A stretch of DNA of 64,000 nucleotides. Origin: DASTSN01 sp035760665. GTDB lineage: Bacteria > Bacteroidota > Bacteroidia > Chitinophagales > Chitinophagaceae. Positions 1 to 9,064 of the stretch are shown here, piece after piece. Position numbers and translations under genes: made by a program. Positions within the stretch are counted from its first letter, which is position 1, and every line of letters starts with the position of its first letter. Below the pieces are notes generated by a model, which did no database searches, was not told where the DNA came from, and worked only from the letters and a program-made list of their open reading frames with translations. Where the stretch lies: NCBI GenBank assembly GCA_035760665.1, contig DASTSN010000093.1, positions 1 to 64,000 of the forward strand, given 5' to 3'.

Positions 1-3000
1 CTTCATACTTTTTAATGTCTGCATCTCTTGAAGAGGCAACCACAGCAGGAAGGCTGTCGATGGCTGCTTTCATATCATCATAAAGTGGCTTCTCTGCTTC
101 CACTACATAGGATTGAGCCGTATACAGATAGCCTACCAACCGTTCAAACTTCTCGGCTTTTTCTTTCAGGTTATCGACCAGGTCGCAATGTGGTAAGGCT
201 TTAAAGGCTGTGTTCAGTTCGTCCTCGGTGAATTTAAATGCTTTGAGTTTGCCATAAGAGTTGTAAGACTGAATGCTATCGAGCATTGTACCCAATGCAT
301 CCAGCTCTGTTTTCATTTTGGCACTATCTTCGTCACTCAGCAGCGGAACATTTCTGCACTTCAAACCCTGCACCACTATGGCTTTGGTTTTCACCACCCG
401 TTCAGCTTTGGTCTTTGCTTCGGTAATGATCTTGCTGATGGTTTCAGGCTTTTCAAGTTCTGAAGTGTAATCGGGCAAGCCCAAACAAGTAAATAAGGCT
501 TTCAGGTGTTTTACCGGAATGCCTTGCGGTTGCTTAATGTGCTGGAAGGTGAAATAATCTTCTTCGTTCAGGCTTAGAACTGTTTCAATATTGGTAGCAG
601 AAAGATTCTTGCTGCCTGACCAGTTGATTTCAATATCGCCTTTATACGCCAATGCTGCCAGTACAATAAACTCCAATTGGTAGTCGATGTTATAGTCAAC
701 GGAGTACCACAGATTGGCCGGTGCATAGTGAGCCCAGATGATGTCGGACCTATTGAGTACTGCACCTTCACCGGCTTCCTTCATTTTCTTTTTGATGCTC
801 TCGGCATACTTGCTGTTATCGGTAACAATAGTCTGACCACTCCACAGGCCAAGACCACTGAGGATGGCTTCTCCATTTCTATTGGGCTGTCCCGGATTGG
901 TTACTTTCCTTAAAGCCGCAGTGATAGAACCGGCAAAATTTTCTTTAGCCAGAGGGAACTGCAAATCGGTAAAGGCAGGATAATGCGGAAACTTATCGTT
1001 GAATGCCTTGTTGAGCACTTTCGCTGCCACACTTCGGAAGATCATTTCTTTGGTGGAGCCCTCACCCGGAAGCGGGAATGATTTCAGTGTTTTGCTTTCG
1101 CCTTTATAGATCACTTTGGTTTTGTCCGCATATTCCTTGTCGAACAACGCTATGGCTTTACGCTGGTATTCATCAATCTGGCTGCTGAATAATTGCTTTT
1201 GATTGGTAGGCGCTGAAGCATGCTTTGCCTTGGCTGCGCCATACAGGCAAATGGTATCCTTAAACTCATCTGACAGACCCGCTACATCAAAGTACACTTC
1301 ATCCGATTCATCATTTCGGTTGATGGCATTGAATAGCGGACAGAAGAAAATGTAGTATTGCTGAATAGGTTCGGTGGTGCTGCGTTCATTAGGATTGCCA
1401 AAGAAGATATAACCCAGCCGGAAACTCTTTTTATCGATCCACTCCAGCGAATGCTGCCAGATTTTGAAACCGGAACGATAAGAGTCCTGCTGAATTTCTA
1501 AAACGAATTGCAGGAAATCGAAATAGTATTGGTCGGCCTGATCTGTATCTTTTTTAATTACCTCATCGGCATAATCACGGATCAATTGAGGGATGTTGAT
1601 GCCACCTTCTGTACGGATATAAAAATCGGCACTTACCGTATCCTGATCTACATACTGCCCTGCTGTTGCAGTAACCAGTTGTTTGGCTGTGCTATCAATA
1701 GCAGCCAATAACAATTCCGGCTCATCCACATTAGGGATGGTAACACAGAGGTCTTCTTTGAGACTGTGGCCACTTGCACCATTACGTTTATCCAAATCAT
1801 CACAAAGGATGCGGATGGCTAAAGCTTGTGCTATGCTTTGGGCGATATCTTTTCGGTTTGCTCTTGCACCGGTGAAGTGATTGGCTACCCGGCCTGAAAT
1901 GATATCTACCTTATCCCGAACAATACGGATATCTGGAATAGCCAGCATGGCAGGGTTGCTTGCCAAATCAGGCCAATAGGTGTCGTAGGTAATCAGACCT
2001 GGGTTATTGGTAGGCACTTCTTTTTCCAGAATGTCTTCAAACTTTACCGAAAGCACTTTGAGGATTTCACGTTGGCTTTTGCCGTGTTTGATTTTCTCGA
2101 AGTAGCTTACATAGTTTGGATGCACCGGGAACAGGTCAATAAACTCGTTCAGGTTGGTGTTGATGCCTTCAAACAAATGAGCAAACTTCAACAGATGCTC
2201 CCTGATTTTGGCTTTTTGGTGCAGGTCTTTTTTGAGCAGACGTTCTTTTACCACGAAGGAAACATCCTCTTTGGTGATGATGAGGTCAGCATAACGATCT
2301 TCGATCTTGTTGAGCATGTCTGCCTGGAACTGAAACTCCGGTGAACGATACAACAATTCCTGAACACCAAACATCAGTTTGAACCGGGAGTTATCGCAAG
2401 CTTCTCCAAGCTGCCGGAGCAGCATCAAATCATTGTTCAATTCATTGGGTTTTCTTCCCTTGAGATACTCCAGCAACTCATCAATCACAATGAGAAAATG
2501 ATGCTTTGGGAATTTTGCTTCAAACTCCGCCATCATCTGCTGAATGAGTTCCTTCCAGCTGAAATGTGAGTCATCATCAAACTTGAAGTCTATTCCTTCC
2601 TTTTTTAGGTAGCGTTCAACCTGGGCAAAGACGATATCCTTGAGAGGTTTGTCAGTGCCTATTTCAAAGCGAAGCACTTTGTATTTTCCAGCAATAGCTT
2701 TGAAGTCTTTCTTTACGTCTTCATTCTGCAGCTGCTTCAATAAATCTGCGTTTTCAGCAATGGCTGAAACAAGCGACATTAAGTGAGATTTACCTGTACC
2801 GTAACTACCCACCACCTGAATGCCTTTGGTTTCGTACGTAGGTTCCGTTACGAGATTTTTGATGATGATTTCCCGCAGGTCTTCCTGCATCTTCTTAGAG
2901 AAGACAAAGGTTTTCACCAGGTTTTCAGCTACCGACAGTTCACCGGCATTTACCAACTTCACCACGGTGGTGATCGGTTCAAAATGTATCAGCTCTTTAT

Positions 3001-3007
3001 ATTGCAT
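1..3007 (-). CDS. BREX-type giant P-loop ATPase (PglY/BrxC, DUF6079-like), partial at 3' end
   Basis: About 1002 codons are open to the window edge without a stop. The product begins MQYKELIHFEPITTVV and has a Walker A motif GSYGTGKS at residues 68-75 and a Walker B-like LIVIDE at about 172-177. This matches the layout of the very large ATPases of BREX phage-defence systems (PglY/BrxC, DUF6079 family, usually about 1200 residues), so some 200 residues are probably missing. The start at 3007 overlaps the end of the preceding small gene by 11 bp, which suggests translational coupling. In BREX these ATPases act with a methylase (PglX) and a phosphatase-like protein (PglZ); such genes would have to lie to the left, outside the window. 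The family call is from memory of motifs, not a search. Confidence 0.7.
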   Translation of the reverse strand, partial: MQYKELIHFEPITTVVKLVNAGELSVAENLVKTFVFSKKMQEDLREIIIKNLVTEPTYETKGIQVVGSYGTGKSHLMSLVSAIAENADLLKQLQNEDVKKDFKAIAGKYKVLRFEIGTDKPLKDIVFAQVERYLKKEGIDFKFDDDSHFSWKELIQQMMAEFEAKFPKHHFLIVIDELLEYLKGRKPNELNNDLMLLRQLGEACDNSRFKLMFGVQELLYRSPEFQFQADMLNKIEDRYADLIITKEDVSFVVKERLLKKDLHQKAKIREHLLKFAHLFEGINTNLNEFIDLFPVHPNYVSYFEKIKHGKSQREILKVLSVKFEDILEKEVPTNNPGLITYDTYWPDLASNPAMLAIPDIRIVRDKVDIISGRVANHFTGARANRKDIAQSIAQALAIRILCDDLDKRNGASGHSLKEDLCVTIPNVDEPELLLAAIDSTAKQLVTATAGQYVDQDTVSADFYIRTEGGINIPQLIRDYADEVIKKDTDQADQYYFDFLQFVLEIQQDSYRSGFKIWQHSLEWIDKKSFRLGYIFFGNPNERSTTEPIQQYYIFFCPLFNAINRNDESDEVYFDVAGLSDEFKDTICLYGAAKAKHASAPTNQKQLFSSQIDEYQRKAIALFDKEYADKTKVIYKGESKTLKSFPLPGEGSTKEMIFRSVAAKVLNKAFNDKFPHYPAFTDLQFPLAKENFAGSITAALRKVTNPGQPNRNGEAILSGLGLWSGQTIVTDNSKYAESIKKKMKEAGEGAVLNRSDIIWAHYAPANLWYSVDYNIDYQLEFIVLAALAYKGDIEINWSGSKNLSATNIETVLSLNEEDYFTFQHIKQPQGIPVKHLKALFTCLGLPDYTSELEKPETISKIITEAKTKAERVVKTKAIVVQGLKCRNVPLLSDEDSAKMKTELDALGTMLDSIQSYNSYGKLKAFKFTEDELNTAFKALPHCDLVDNLKEKAEKFERLVGYLYTAQSYVVEAEKPLYDDMKAAIDSLPAVVASSRDADIKKYE

Positions 3008-3473
3008 ACTGCAGTTTTTTTAATGGCGTTTCAGTAAAGTCAAGAAAAATATTGTTTTGTTGGGTTGACCAGTGTAAGCGGTCAGGTATGTCGGATTGAT
3101 TTTCCCAAATGATGATAAGTGCAGCTGTCTTTGAAAACTCTTTCAGCAATTGTGTTGCGTTCAGTTCAAGTGCAGGCTCTAAAAGAATACCGAGGTTGTG
3201 GATTGCTACCACATCATTACCGGGATTATTGATTTTCGTCTTATGCTTATCCAGCAATTTTTTAGTGTAATCGAATACGTCAATATTCAGGTAGCTGAAA
3301 TCATCAAGACTGTCAATAAAAGCAGCCAGCTCTTTGCCTAAATTAATCGTGTGAATCTTTTTTGCGTATAACCATGAAATACAATCCTCCAATCCATCCT
3401 GACTACACATAAGGGTGTACAGCTTATAGCGGTCAGTGGACTGTATGATGTCTTGTATAGAATAGGTACTCAT
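2997..3473 (-). CDS. BrxF-like small protein of a BREX type 3-like system, degenerate P-loop
   Basis: A 158-residue protein directly upstream of the giant ATPase and overlapping it. Its centre (VVAIHNLGILLEPALELNAT, then an LLKEFSKTAALIIIW stretch) resembles the Walker B half of BrxF, the small P-loop protein that precedes the ATPase gene in BREX type 3. Near residues 18-36, where BrxF carries its GxxGxGKT loop, this protein reads LYTLMCSQDGLEDCISWLY, with no GK[ST]. Nucleotide binding by the usual P-loop is therefore unlikely. The gene follows the XRE regulator by 5 bp. The family assignment is an inference from order, length and partial motif; it could also be an unrelated small partner of the ATPase. 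Confidence 0.55.
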   Translation of the reverse strand: MSTYSIQDIIQSTDRYKLYTLMCSQDGLEDCISWLYAKKIHTINLGKELAAFIDSLDDFSYLNIDVFDYTKKLLDKHKTKINNPGNDVVAIHNLGILLEPALELNATQLLKEFSKTAALIIIWENQSDIPDRLHWSTQQNNIFLDFTETPLKKLQYAI

Positions 3474-3478
3474 TACTA

Positions 3479-3781
3479 TCAGCTCTTTCGTTTTTTGTTT
3501 TTCGTTTTTAGAACATGATCCTCTGCAACATGCATTGCCTTTATAGCCACTTCTTCATCCTTCACCACATCATACACTTTATCGGCTAACCAAAGGGTGA
3601 GTAATTCATCCTCTGCAATACCCAGCAGTACCGATAGCTTTTTCAGGTGCTGACGGCTCACCGGTTTTTCATTGCTCTCCATTTTGCTGATGTAGGCAGT
3701 ATCTACCTCCAACTCAGCAGCCACCTGGCGTTGCACCAGTCCTTTGGCTTCCCGCAACTCTCTCAGTTTTTCGCCCAGCAT
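3479..3781 (-). CDS. XRE-family HTH regulator, first gene of the defence module
   Basis: A 100-residue protein with an HTH_3 (Cro/C1-type) domain over about residues 3-60 (LRELREAKGLVQRQVAAELE followed by VDTAYISKMES) and a basic tail ending NKKRKS. Short XRE proteins of this kind commonly sit at the head of restriction-modification and BREX-like operons in Bacteroidota and repress them. The gene leads the unit, with 5 bp to the BrxF-like gene, and a good promoter lies just upstream at 3814-3846, so autoregulation of the whole module is likely. The specific operator is not evident. Confidence 0.8.
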   Translation of the reverse strand: MLGEKLRELREAKGLVQRQVAAELEVDTAYISKMESNEKPVSRQHLKKLSVLLGIAEDELLTLWLADKVYDVVKDEEVAIKAMHVAEDHVLKTKNKKRKS

Positions 3782-3813
3782 ATTTACCGTGTTTGGTCTT
3801 GTCCTTAAAAGGT

Positions 3814-3846
3814 CAAATCTAACAAAAGAAAACCATAGGTAAGCAA
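3814..3846 (-). promoter_or_regulatory. Bacteroidota promoter of the XRE/BREX-like module
   Basis: On the minus strand a -7 element TAGATTTG (3814-3821) matches TAnnTTTG perfectly, with TTG at 3844-3846, 22 bp upstream. The predicted start is about 28 nt before the XRE start codon. The spacer is slightly longer than the usual 19-21 bp. Confidence 0.55.
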
Positions 3847-3895
3847 CAGAAAAGAAAAAAGATTACCCTACCGTGCCAACCATGCCATACATGCA

Positions 3896-3922
3896 ACAAA
3901 AAACCCCACACAAGGTGGGGCT
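3896..3922 (-). terminator. Intrinsic terminator of the DUF3987 gene
   Basis: The hairpin CCCCAC/GTGGGG (3904-3909 with 3915-3920, 5-nt loop) is followed on the minus strand by TTTTTTGTTG. It lies 24 bp past the stop of the VirE_N/DUF3987 gene and separates the replication-like genes from the defence module. Confidence 0.8.
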
Positions 3923-3945
3923 TTGCACAGGTGGCAGGGTTTGCA

Positions 3946-6168
3946 CTATTGTATTTTGCGGTAAGGGCCGTACTTCACTGGCTGCTCCAGAAAGCGACCG
4001 AGAAAACGGTTCAGGTACTTGCCAACTGTTCGTTCCTTGATACCCACACCCAAGCCAATTTCCACGGCTTCCTGACGGGTAAACTCCTTATCGGCTGGCA
4101 GGGCATCGTAGAAACGTTTCTTGTTTTGGTCGAGCTGGTTTTCTTCTGATTTGGGCAGGGCAGCAAACATGAGCAGGGCATGTTGCTTATACACTTCTGC
4201 CAAGGCAAATGCGGTTTGAAAGTCGGTATCCTCGCAGGTTATGTCTGTATCGGCCACGCCATCTTCAAACTTTCGGATGGCAGATAATACCATCGCTATC
4301 CGGAACACAATGAGGGCTAACCGCTTTACGGTACTGCTGGCATCTTCACTCACAAAGGTGCTTACCTCCTGCAACCACAGATCGAACCTGCTATTGAGAA
4401 ACTGCCACTGTTCCGCTGTAAGATGAAACTCGGTAGGGCAATGCTCCAGGTAGTTTGCCATCACATCCACTTGCTCTGATTGCTTGCTGAAAAACTCGGT
4501 CAGGTTCACCTTGCTTTGGGGTGATACATCACGCCACTGCGGTTGTACTTTGAAGGTGTAGAAAATGAAACGGCTGAACAGCCCATCTTCTGCTGAGGCA
4601 ATTAAACCCTGCACCTGCGAAGGGGTGCCTGACAAGGCCACCGATATTCGAGGCTTTTCTACTTCTACAAACTCATCATTGGTTTTTCGGCTGTAGGTAA
4701 CCGGTTCGTGGTGGAAGGCTTTGCGTAGCAAATCGGAATAGCCACCCCAATCCTGTTTGAAGCTGTTGCCCATGGTATCAGCTTCTGTTTCGCAGATGAT
4801 GCCAATGCCTTCAGATTGCTCCAGGTGACCTATGACGGCAGCGGAGCTGCTGTTGGCAGGTATGTACAGCACTTTGAATTTGGGCTTTTGCGGAGGTTCT
4901 GGCTCGGGTGTGGTATCATCCTTTTTCTTGCTTCTTTTGGCTGCCCGGTATTGTTCCAGTTCCAACTGGTATTGTTTCAATTTTTCCTTGCTTTCCAGTA
5001 CCATTTTGCGGTGATTGGTCATGGCCAACTCTTTGGCAAAGGATAAGGCACTTTTACCACTTGCGGCAGGTGCAATGGCAAATGAAAACAGGTTGGGGTA
5101 CACGGTACGCTGGTCGTAAGTACCGAGCACACCTTTCATGCATCCGCTGAGGATGGTGAGAGCTCCTGTAAGAAAGAGGTCCCTCTCCCTGGGATGTTGA
5201 AAGTGCCGGCAGCCATCCTGCAATAATTGCGGCAGTTGTTGGTACACTTCATCAGGAATGTAAGGTGTAGTCAATAGCTTGTCGCTGAAGTCTTCTTTCT
5301 CATCTTCTTCAGCAGCTTCTTTCCGTGCCAACTGTGCATACTTGCCAAACTCGGCCTTGTTTTTATAGGCACTGGCTACTGAGGATTTTACTTCCGGCTC
5401 GTTGTAGTTGAAATCACGAAGGATCAACTGCAGGGCTTCTGTTTCCGGAATGCCCTTGCGGTTGCAGTTGCTCGCTAAAAGGAATACAAACCTGTTGCGG
5501 CTGCCATCTACATAGGTGGCCTTATTCTGTGTGAACTCTACTGCCTTTTGAAACAGCTCCGAATAATCTGCACTGTTAGCAGGTTCTGCAGATTTTGTTT
5601 CATGATGCACCGGTTCCTCATCCAACACTTCAAAAAGCTGACTATTGCTGTTGGTGTACAAATCAGGATCGGAGGAGTAGAAGCATAGCCTGGAAACATC
5701 TTTACCGGAACGGTCTATCTGCACTTCCAGCTGTGCCTCGTACCATGCCGCCACTTGCCTGAAGGCCTGTTCATGTTTTGTGGCATCAGTAGCAACCTGT
5801 ACCAGAATTTTCAGGCCATTACCGCTTGGGCTGCGGAAGCAGCTCCAGGTGGTGAGAAGGCTGGATGCCTGTTGGAAAACAGGCTCCAGTTTATCGGGTG
5901 GCAGGTCGTCAATGTCGAGCATGATGTATTGGCTGTACTGTTGCAGCAGGTCAGCCTTACGCCCTTTTTCAAATGTCCCAGATGCGGTGAAGGCAGGTAG
6001 GGCTTTCTTGCACTGGTCTGCTTCTAACTGTTTGCCCTCGGCAAGCAAACTGCGCAGCTGCTGTATTTGGGATTGGTACTTGCCCTCGGCTATTTCATTC
6101 ACAATTTCGGAGAGGGACTTATTTCCATTGAACTGGGTGAAGTTGGTGAATATGGATGCATTACTCAT
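3946..6168 (-). CDS. VirE_N / DUF3987 primase-helicase-like protein of mobile elements
   Basis: A 740-residue protein. The N-terminal half resembles the VirE N-terminal domain (BT4734/BF3469 family), including MLDIDDLP at about 83-90 and SGNGLKILVQV at about 115-125, which suits the primase/polymerase-like fold. The C-terminal half is a DUF3987 ATPase-like domain with a P-loop SGKS at about 370-373. Such proteins are standard in Bacteroidota plasmids and integrated elements, where a role in element replication is assumed but not shown. The start overlaps the KilAC gene by 8 bp, so it is the last gene of a four-gene operon that ends at the terminator near 3910. Confidence 0.8.
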   Translation of the reverse strand: MSNASIFTNFTQFNGNKSLSEIVNEIAEGKYQSQIQQLRSLLAEGKQLEADQCKKALPAFTASGTFEKGRKADLLQQYSQYIMLDIDDLPPDKLEPVFQQASSLLTTWSCFRSPSGNGLKILVQVATDATKHEQAFRQVAAWYEAQLEVQIDRSGKDVSRLCFYSSDPDLYTNSNSQLFEVLDEEPVHHETKSAEPANSADYSELFQKAVEFTQNKATYVDGSRNRFVFLLASNCNRKGIPETEALQLILRDFNYNEPEVKSSVASAYKNKAEFGKYAQLARKEAAEEDEKEDFSDKLLTTPYIPDEVYQQLPQLLQDGCRHFQHPRERDLFLTGALTILSGCMKGVLGTYDQRTVYPNLFSFAIAPAASGKSALSFAKELAMTNHRKMVLESKEKLKQYQLELEQYRAAKRSKKKDDTTPEPEPPQKPKFKVLYIPANSSSAAVIGHLEQSEGIGIICETEADTMGNSFKQDWGGYSDLLRKAFHHEPVTYSRKTNDEFVEVEKPRISVALSGTPSQVQGLIASAEDGLFSRFIFYTFKVQPQWRDVSPQSKVNLTEFFSKQSEQVDVMANYLEHCPTEFHLTAEQWQFLNSRFDLWLQEVSTFVSEDASSTVKRLALIVFRIAMVLSAIRKFEDGVADTDITCEDTDFQTAFALAEVYKQHALLMFAALPKSEENQLDQNKKRFYDALPADKEFTRQEAVEIGLGVGIKERTVGKYLNRFLGRFLEQPVKYGPYRKIQ

Positions 6169-6484
6169 GGGTATCGTTGTTTAGCGTTATTGTTGATGTG
6201 GTTAATGAATCGGCATCACTGGCCAATGTTCTGCGGAGAAAGTCCAGGCCTTTGTCTGTTACTAATGTTACCTTATCGTAGCGGTGGCGCTGGTATGGAC
6301 GGGGCTTGATGATGAGTTTGAAATAGCCCTGGTCAACATAGCGTTGGTAAGGGGTGTTTTCGTAATCCAGTATGCCTTTGTCTCTGAGGATACTGAGAAG
6401 TGTATTCCTGCCGAAGCCAAGGTTGAGTATTTTGGCGGCTTCGTTCATGCGGAATGTCTGGTGATATGAAGTATCGTGTTGCAT
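6161..6484 (-). CDS. KilAC/antirepressor-like DNA-binding protein
   Basis: A 107-residue protein with the pattern of the phage antirepressor KilAC domain: an HTH around AAKILNLGFGRNTLLSILRD, then GILDYENTPYQRYVDQGYF. Usually this domain forms the C-terminal half of phage Ant proteins; here it stands nearly alone. It sits between the HTH gene (gap of 5 bp) and the DUF3987 gene (overlap of 8 bp) in one operon. A regulatory or replication-accessory role on the element is an inference. Confidence 0.65.
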   Translation of the reverse strand: MQHDTSYHQTFRMNEAAKILNLGFGRNTLLSILRDKGILDYENTPYQRYVDQGYFKLIIKPRPYQRHRYDKVTLVTDKGLDFLRRTLASDADSLTTSTITLNNDTHE

Positions 6485-6489
6485 AATCT

Positions 6490-6774
6490 TTAAGCTTTTT
6501 GTTGTTGAAAATTTTGATAATGGGCATCGAGCAGCTTCTGGATGTCGGACATGCGGTAGTAGATTTTTGAACCTACCTGGCTGTAAGGGATGATGCCCTG
6601 GTCACGCCATGCCTGTGCTGTTCGTTTGCTGATGTTCATGAGCTGGATGAACTCCTGTGAATCGAGGAAGGGGTCCTCCGGCAGCTTCTGCTTAGCGTTG
6701 AGGGATGCTTCAATTCGATCCAGCCGGTCGAATATGAGCTGTAACTCCTCCGGGTACACTACAATCCGCTTCAT
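6490..6774 (-). CDS. Small HTH_17 (excisionase-like) DNA-binding protein
   Basis: A 94-residue protein. After an N-terminal helical stretch (FDRLDRIEASLNAKQ) comes an HTH_17/MerR-like winged helix: FIQLMNISKRTAQAWRDQGI, then PYSQVGSKIYYRMSDIQKLL. These proteins are typical excision/mobilization accessory factors of Bacteroidota elements. The start codon overlaps the stop of the previous gene as ATGA (6771-6774), so the two are translationally coupled. Confidence 0.75.
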   Translation of the reverse strand: MKRIVVYPEELQLIFDRLDRIEASLNAKQKLPEDPFLDSQEFIQLMNISKRTAQAWRDQGIIPYSQVGSKIYYRMSDIQKLLDAHYQNFQQQKA

Positions 6775-7079
6775 AGGCCTGACCTCCTTTTGTTGCGGAT
6801 GATGTAATCGGCTGCCGCCTGGTCTATTTCATCAGCAGCAGACTTGCGGTTGCGTTGCAACCATTCGTCCAGCTCTGTGCGTTTGAAATAGAGCCGCTTC
6901 CCTTGGGGACAGAAATGCGGGACCTGTTTGGTGGAGGTCAGCTTATAAAGGTGACTCTGTGAAATGTCGAGGTACTGGCAAGCTTCGTTGAAGTTGAGTA
7001 CCTGCTTTTGGAGAAGGGACTGCTCGGAGAGCAGCTTCTCGATGTGATTTAGTTTCTGGATGATTATATCTTCAGCCAT
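6771..7079 (-). CDS. Small HTH_17 (excisionase-like) DNA-binding protein
   Basis: A 102-residue protein with a predicted coiled N-terminus (KLNHIEKLLSEQSLLQKQV), an HTH_17 domain (ACQYLDISQSHLYKLTSTKQ, then CPQGKRLYFKRTELDEWL) and a basic C-terminus ending NKRRSGL. It is the first gene of the operon HTH-HTH-KilAC-DUF3987. The two adjacent HTH proteins share the same architecture but differ in sequence, as in other Bacteroidota elements where one acts in excision. The role here is inferred. Confidence 0.75.
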   Translation of the reverse strand: MAEDIIIQKLNHIEKLLSEQSLLQKQVLNFNEACQYLDISQSHLYKLTSTKQVPHFCPQGKRLYFKRTELDEWLQRNRKSAADEIDQAAADYIIRNKRRSGL

Positions 7080-7206
7080 GATTTCCTTTGTTTAAAGCGT
7101 TATTAAAACTTGTTACTTGTGCCTTTCAACCATCTCCAAAAACCAAGGCACAGAGGCTTTTTTCGATGATTGTGATACAAAGGAAATATGAAAACAAGGG
7201 GTGGAC

Positions 7207-7245
7207 AGGAACAGCAAAAGCCCATTTTCATGAGCTTTTGTTCCT
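7207..7245. repeat. Imperfect inverted repeat between the 581-residue gene and the HTH operon
   Basis: AGGAACA-GCA-AAAGC on the left pairs with GCTTTTGTTCCT on the right, with a 3-nt bulge and a loop of about 12 nt. It lies in the 229-bp gap downstream of the 581-residue gene. There is no clear T-run on either strand, so it may be a transcription barrier, a regulatory site or a recombination site. Confidence 0.35.
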
Positions 7246-7308
7246 ATTGAAATTCAATACTTTATAGTAAATTTTGCTGAAAGAAAATCAGCAAGAGAAG
7301 GAGAAAAA

Positions 7309-9054
7309 TTATTCTCCGAGGGCAAGCTTATGCCACTGTTTCACTTTGGCAACAATGAAACGTTCATCGTGCATTTGATGGTAGAAAAATCCTGTGCGGT
7401 GTAGCATGTTGGCTATGATGCCGTAGTAACGTTCAGATGGCATATAATCCCGTTCACCAGGTGGAGATTCTGCCAGCAGATAATCATAAAAGGCTTTTAC
7501 AAAACGAACCATGAAGCGTTCCTGCGGAAGAGCAAACTGGGTTCCCTTATCTATTTTGTACCCTTTATCCTCAGTTCTTGTTACAATGGTTTTTACGAGG
7601 TCAGTATCCATTTCGACCTGATGATCGTCCGAATACTCTTTGATTGCTTCCTCAATAAGATATAGTGGTAACCGCTGCTGAAGCTCGTATTCTGTATCAT
7701 CACCCTCCATTTTGAACTTGATGGAGGCGATTTTTCGCTTTTCTTTTACCCCTTTAACCAGCTTTTTAAAATATTCAAACTCTTCAAACGGAGCTTTGGG
7801 TTGGATACCTCCTGAAAACATCTGATGGCCAATAAGCCAACCACATTCTTTGAGAGCAGCAGCTATATGTACCAGGTCGGGCACCAAGTCTTCCACATTA
7901 AAGCGTTTACCCAGATAAAAGCCTAATGAAATGGCGTCTGCCCGCTTAACGTCATCCGTGATATTAACAAATTCTGGCTCAAAGTATTTCAGCAGTCTTG
8001 CTTTATCAGGAGGTATTTCAGCATGCGTTAATGCCGGTTGCAGCTCGTTACGCTTCAGCCAGTTCCTGATGTTCTTTATTCTGATTTCATCCAGCTCAGC
8101 TTCATCCGCCACCGGAATCAAACAGAACTCCAACAGTTTCGCAATACAAAGCATCAGCCGGTTGGGTGTCGGTTCTGCTTCTGTGACTTTGAATAGCCCA
8201 GTTTTGGTGAGCAGATTGTAAAAGGACTTTGCAAGCTTATACTTGAACTGCTGCTTCTTGATGTTGTCTTCAAACCTTTCAGGGTATCGTGCTAAATCAA
8301 TCCGCCAATTCTTATAGGGGAGGTCATCATAGTACCTTTTGAAATGGTCGATGAACTCTTTTGCCAACCAATCGTGCTCAATCTTTATCGTACCATCATT
8401 GAATACAAAATTGATATGCAACAACTCAGAAGGTGGTTTTGCACCGGCATCACCACGCATCCAGGCTTTTTCATCCAGTTTCTCAATTACCTGGATTGCT
8501 TTCTGTGTTTCTTTCTCTGCACTTGTTACCAGCTTCTGCATCTCCGGTCTCTCCCAAAAGGCAATGTGCTCAACATAGTTATCCTGGGCAATGGAGATAA
8601 CTTCAAAAAGCAAATCACGGATTGGCAGCAACTCAAAATCGTTGATGCAGTTTATTATCTCATCGTGCTTGGATTTCGGAAGGATGACTTTAAAGTATTT
8701 ATGATTTGGCTGATAGCCATGCAGGAATGCCTTCTCCTCAAATACTTCTTTGAAAAACTCCACCAGCATGGCAAGTTGACCATTGTGGTATCGGATGTAA
8801 AAATCATAAGGTGGATGATCTGGAGTCCAGTATAGTTCCTTTTCAAAAAACTCAGGATCTTCCTTGGCCTTTTCCATCCGTTCATCTGCTGAACTGAATA
8901 AACCGAAGTGTGGGAAATAATGATCCTTTACTTCATCGTAATAATGAAAAATGTAGGTGTACTGTGAACGCCTTATCTTATCCCAATCAGCTTTTCCGTA
9001 ATTAAATTTCACATCACCTTTACTGTCCCTTTCGGGTAAATTATCTTCACTCAT
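7309..9054 (-). CDS. Unrecognised 581-residue cargo protein behind the integrase
   Basis: I do not recognise a family. The protein is soluble-looking, charged and rich in aromatic residues, with no signal peptide, membrane segment, P-loop or HTH that I can see. Segments include a helical middle part (WLAKEFIDHFKRYYDDLPYK) and a conserved-looking end (ERYYGIIANMLHRTGFFYHQ). I place the start at 9054 (MSEDNLPERD), 10 nt after the integrase stop; a longer reading to 9126 would run into the integrase gene. The close spacing says it is co-transcribed with the integrase. As element cargo it could be a defence or maintenance protein, but nothing in the sequence proves this. Confidence 0.7.
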   Translation of the reverse strand: MSEDNLPERDSKGDVKFNYGKADWDKIRRSQYTYIFHYYDEVKDHYFPHFGLFSSADERMEKAKEDPEFFEKELYWTPDHPPYDFYIRYHNGQLAMLVEFFKEVFEEKAFLHGYQPNHKYFKVILPKSKHDEIINCINDFELLPIRDLLFEVISIAQDNYVEHIAFWERPEMQKLVTSAEKETQKAIQVIEKLDEKAWMRGDAGAKPPSELLHINFVFNDGTIKIEHDWLAKEFIDHFKRYYDDLPYKNWRIDLARYPERFEDNIKKQQFKYKLAKSFYNLLTKTGLFKVTEAEPTPNRLMLCIAKLLEFCLIPVADEAELDEIRIKNIRNWLKRNELQPALTHAEIPPDKARLLKYFEPEFVNITDDVKRADAISLGFYLGKRFNVEDLVPDLVHIAAALKECGWLIGHQMFSGGIQPKAPFEEFEYFKKLVKGVKEKRKIASIKFKMEGDDTEYELQQRLPLYLIEEAIKEYSDDHQVEMDTDLVKTIVTRTEDKGYKIDKGTQFALPQERFMVRFVKAFYDYLLAESPPGERDYMPSERYYGIIANMLHRTGFFYHQMHDERFIVAKVKQWHKLALGE

Positions 9055-9064
9055 AGTATCGGTA

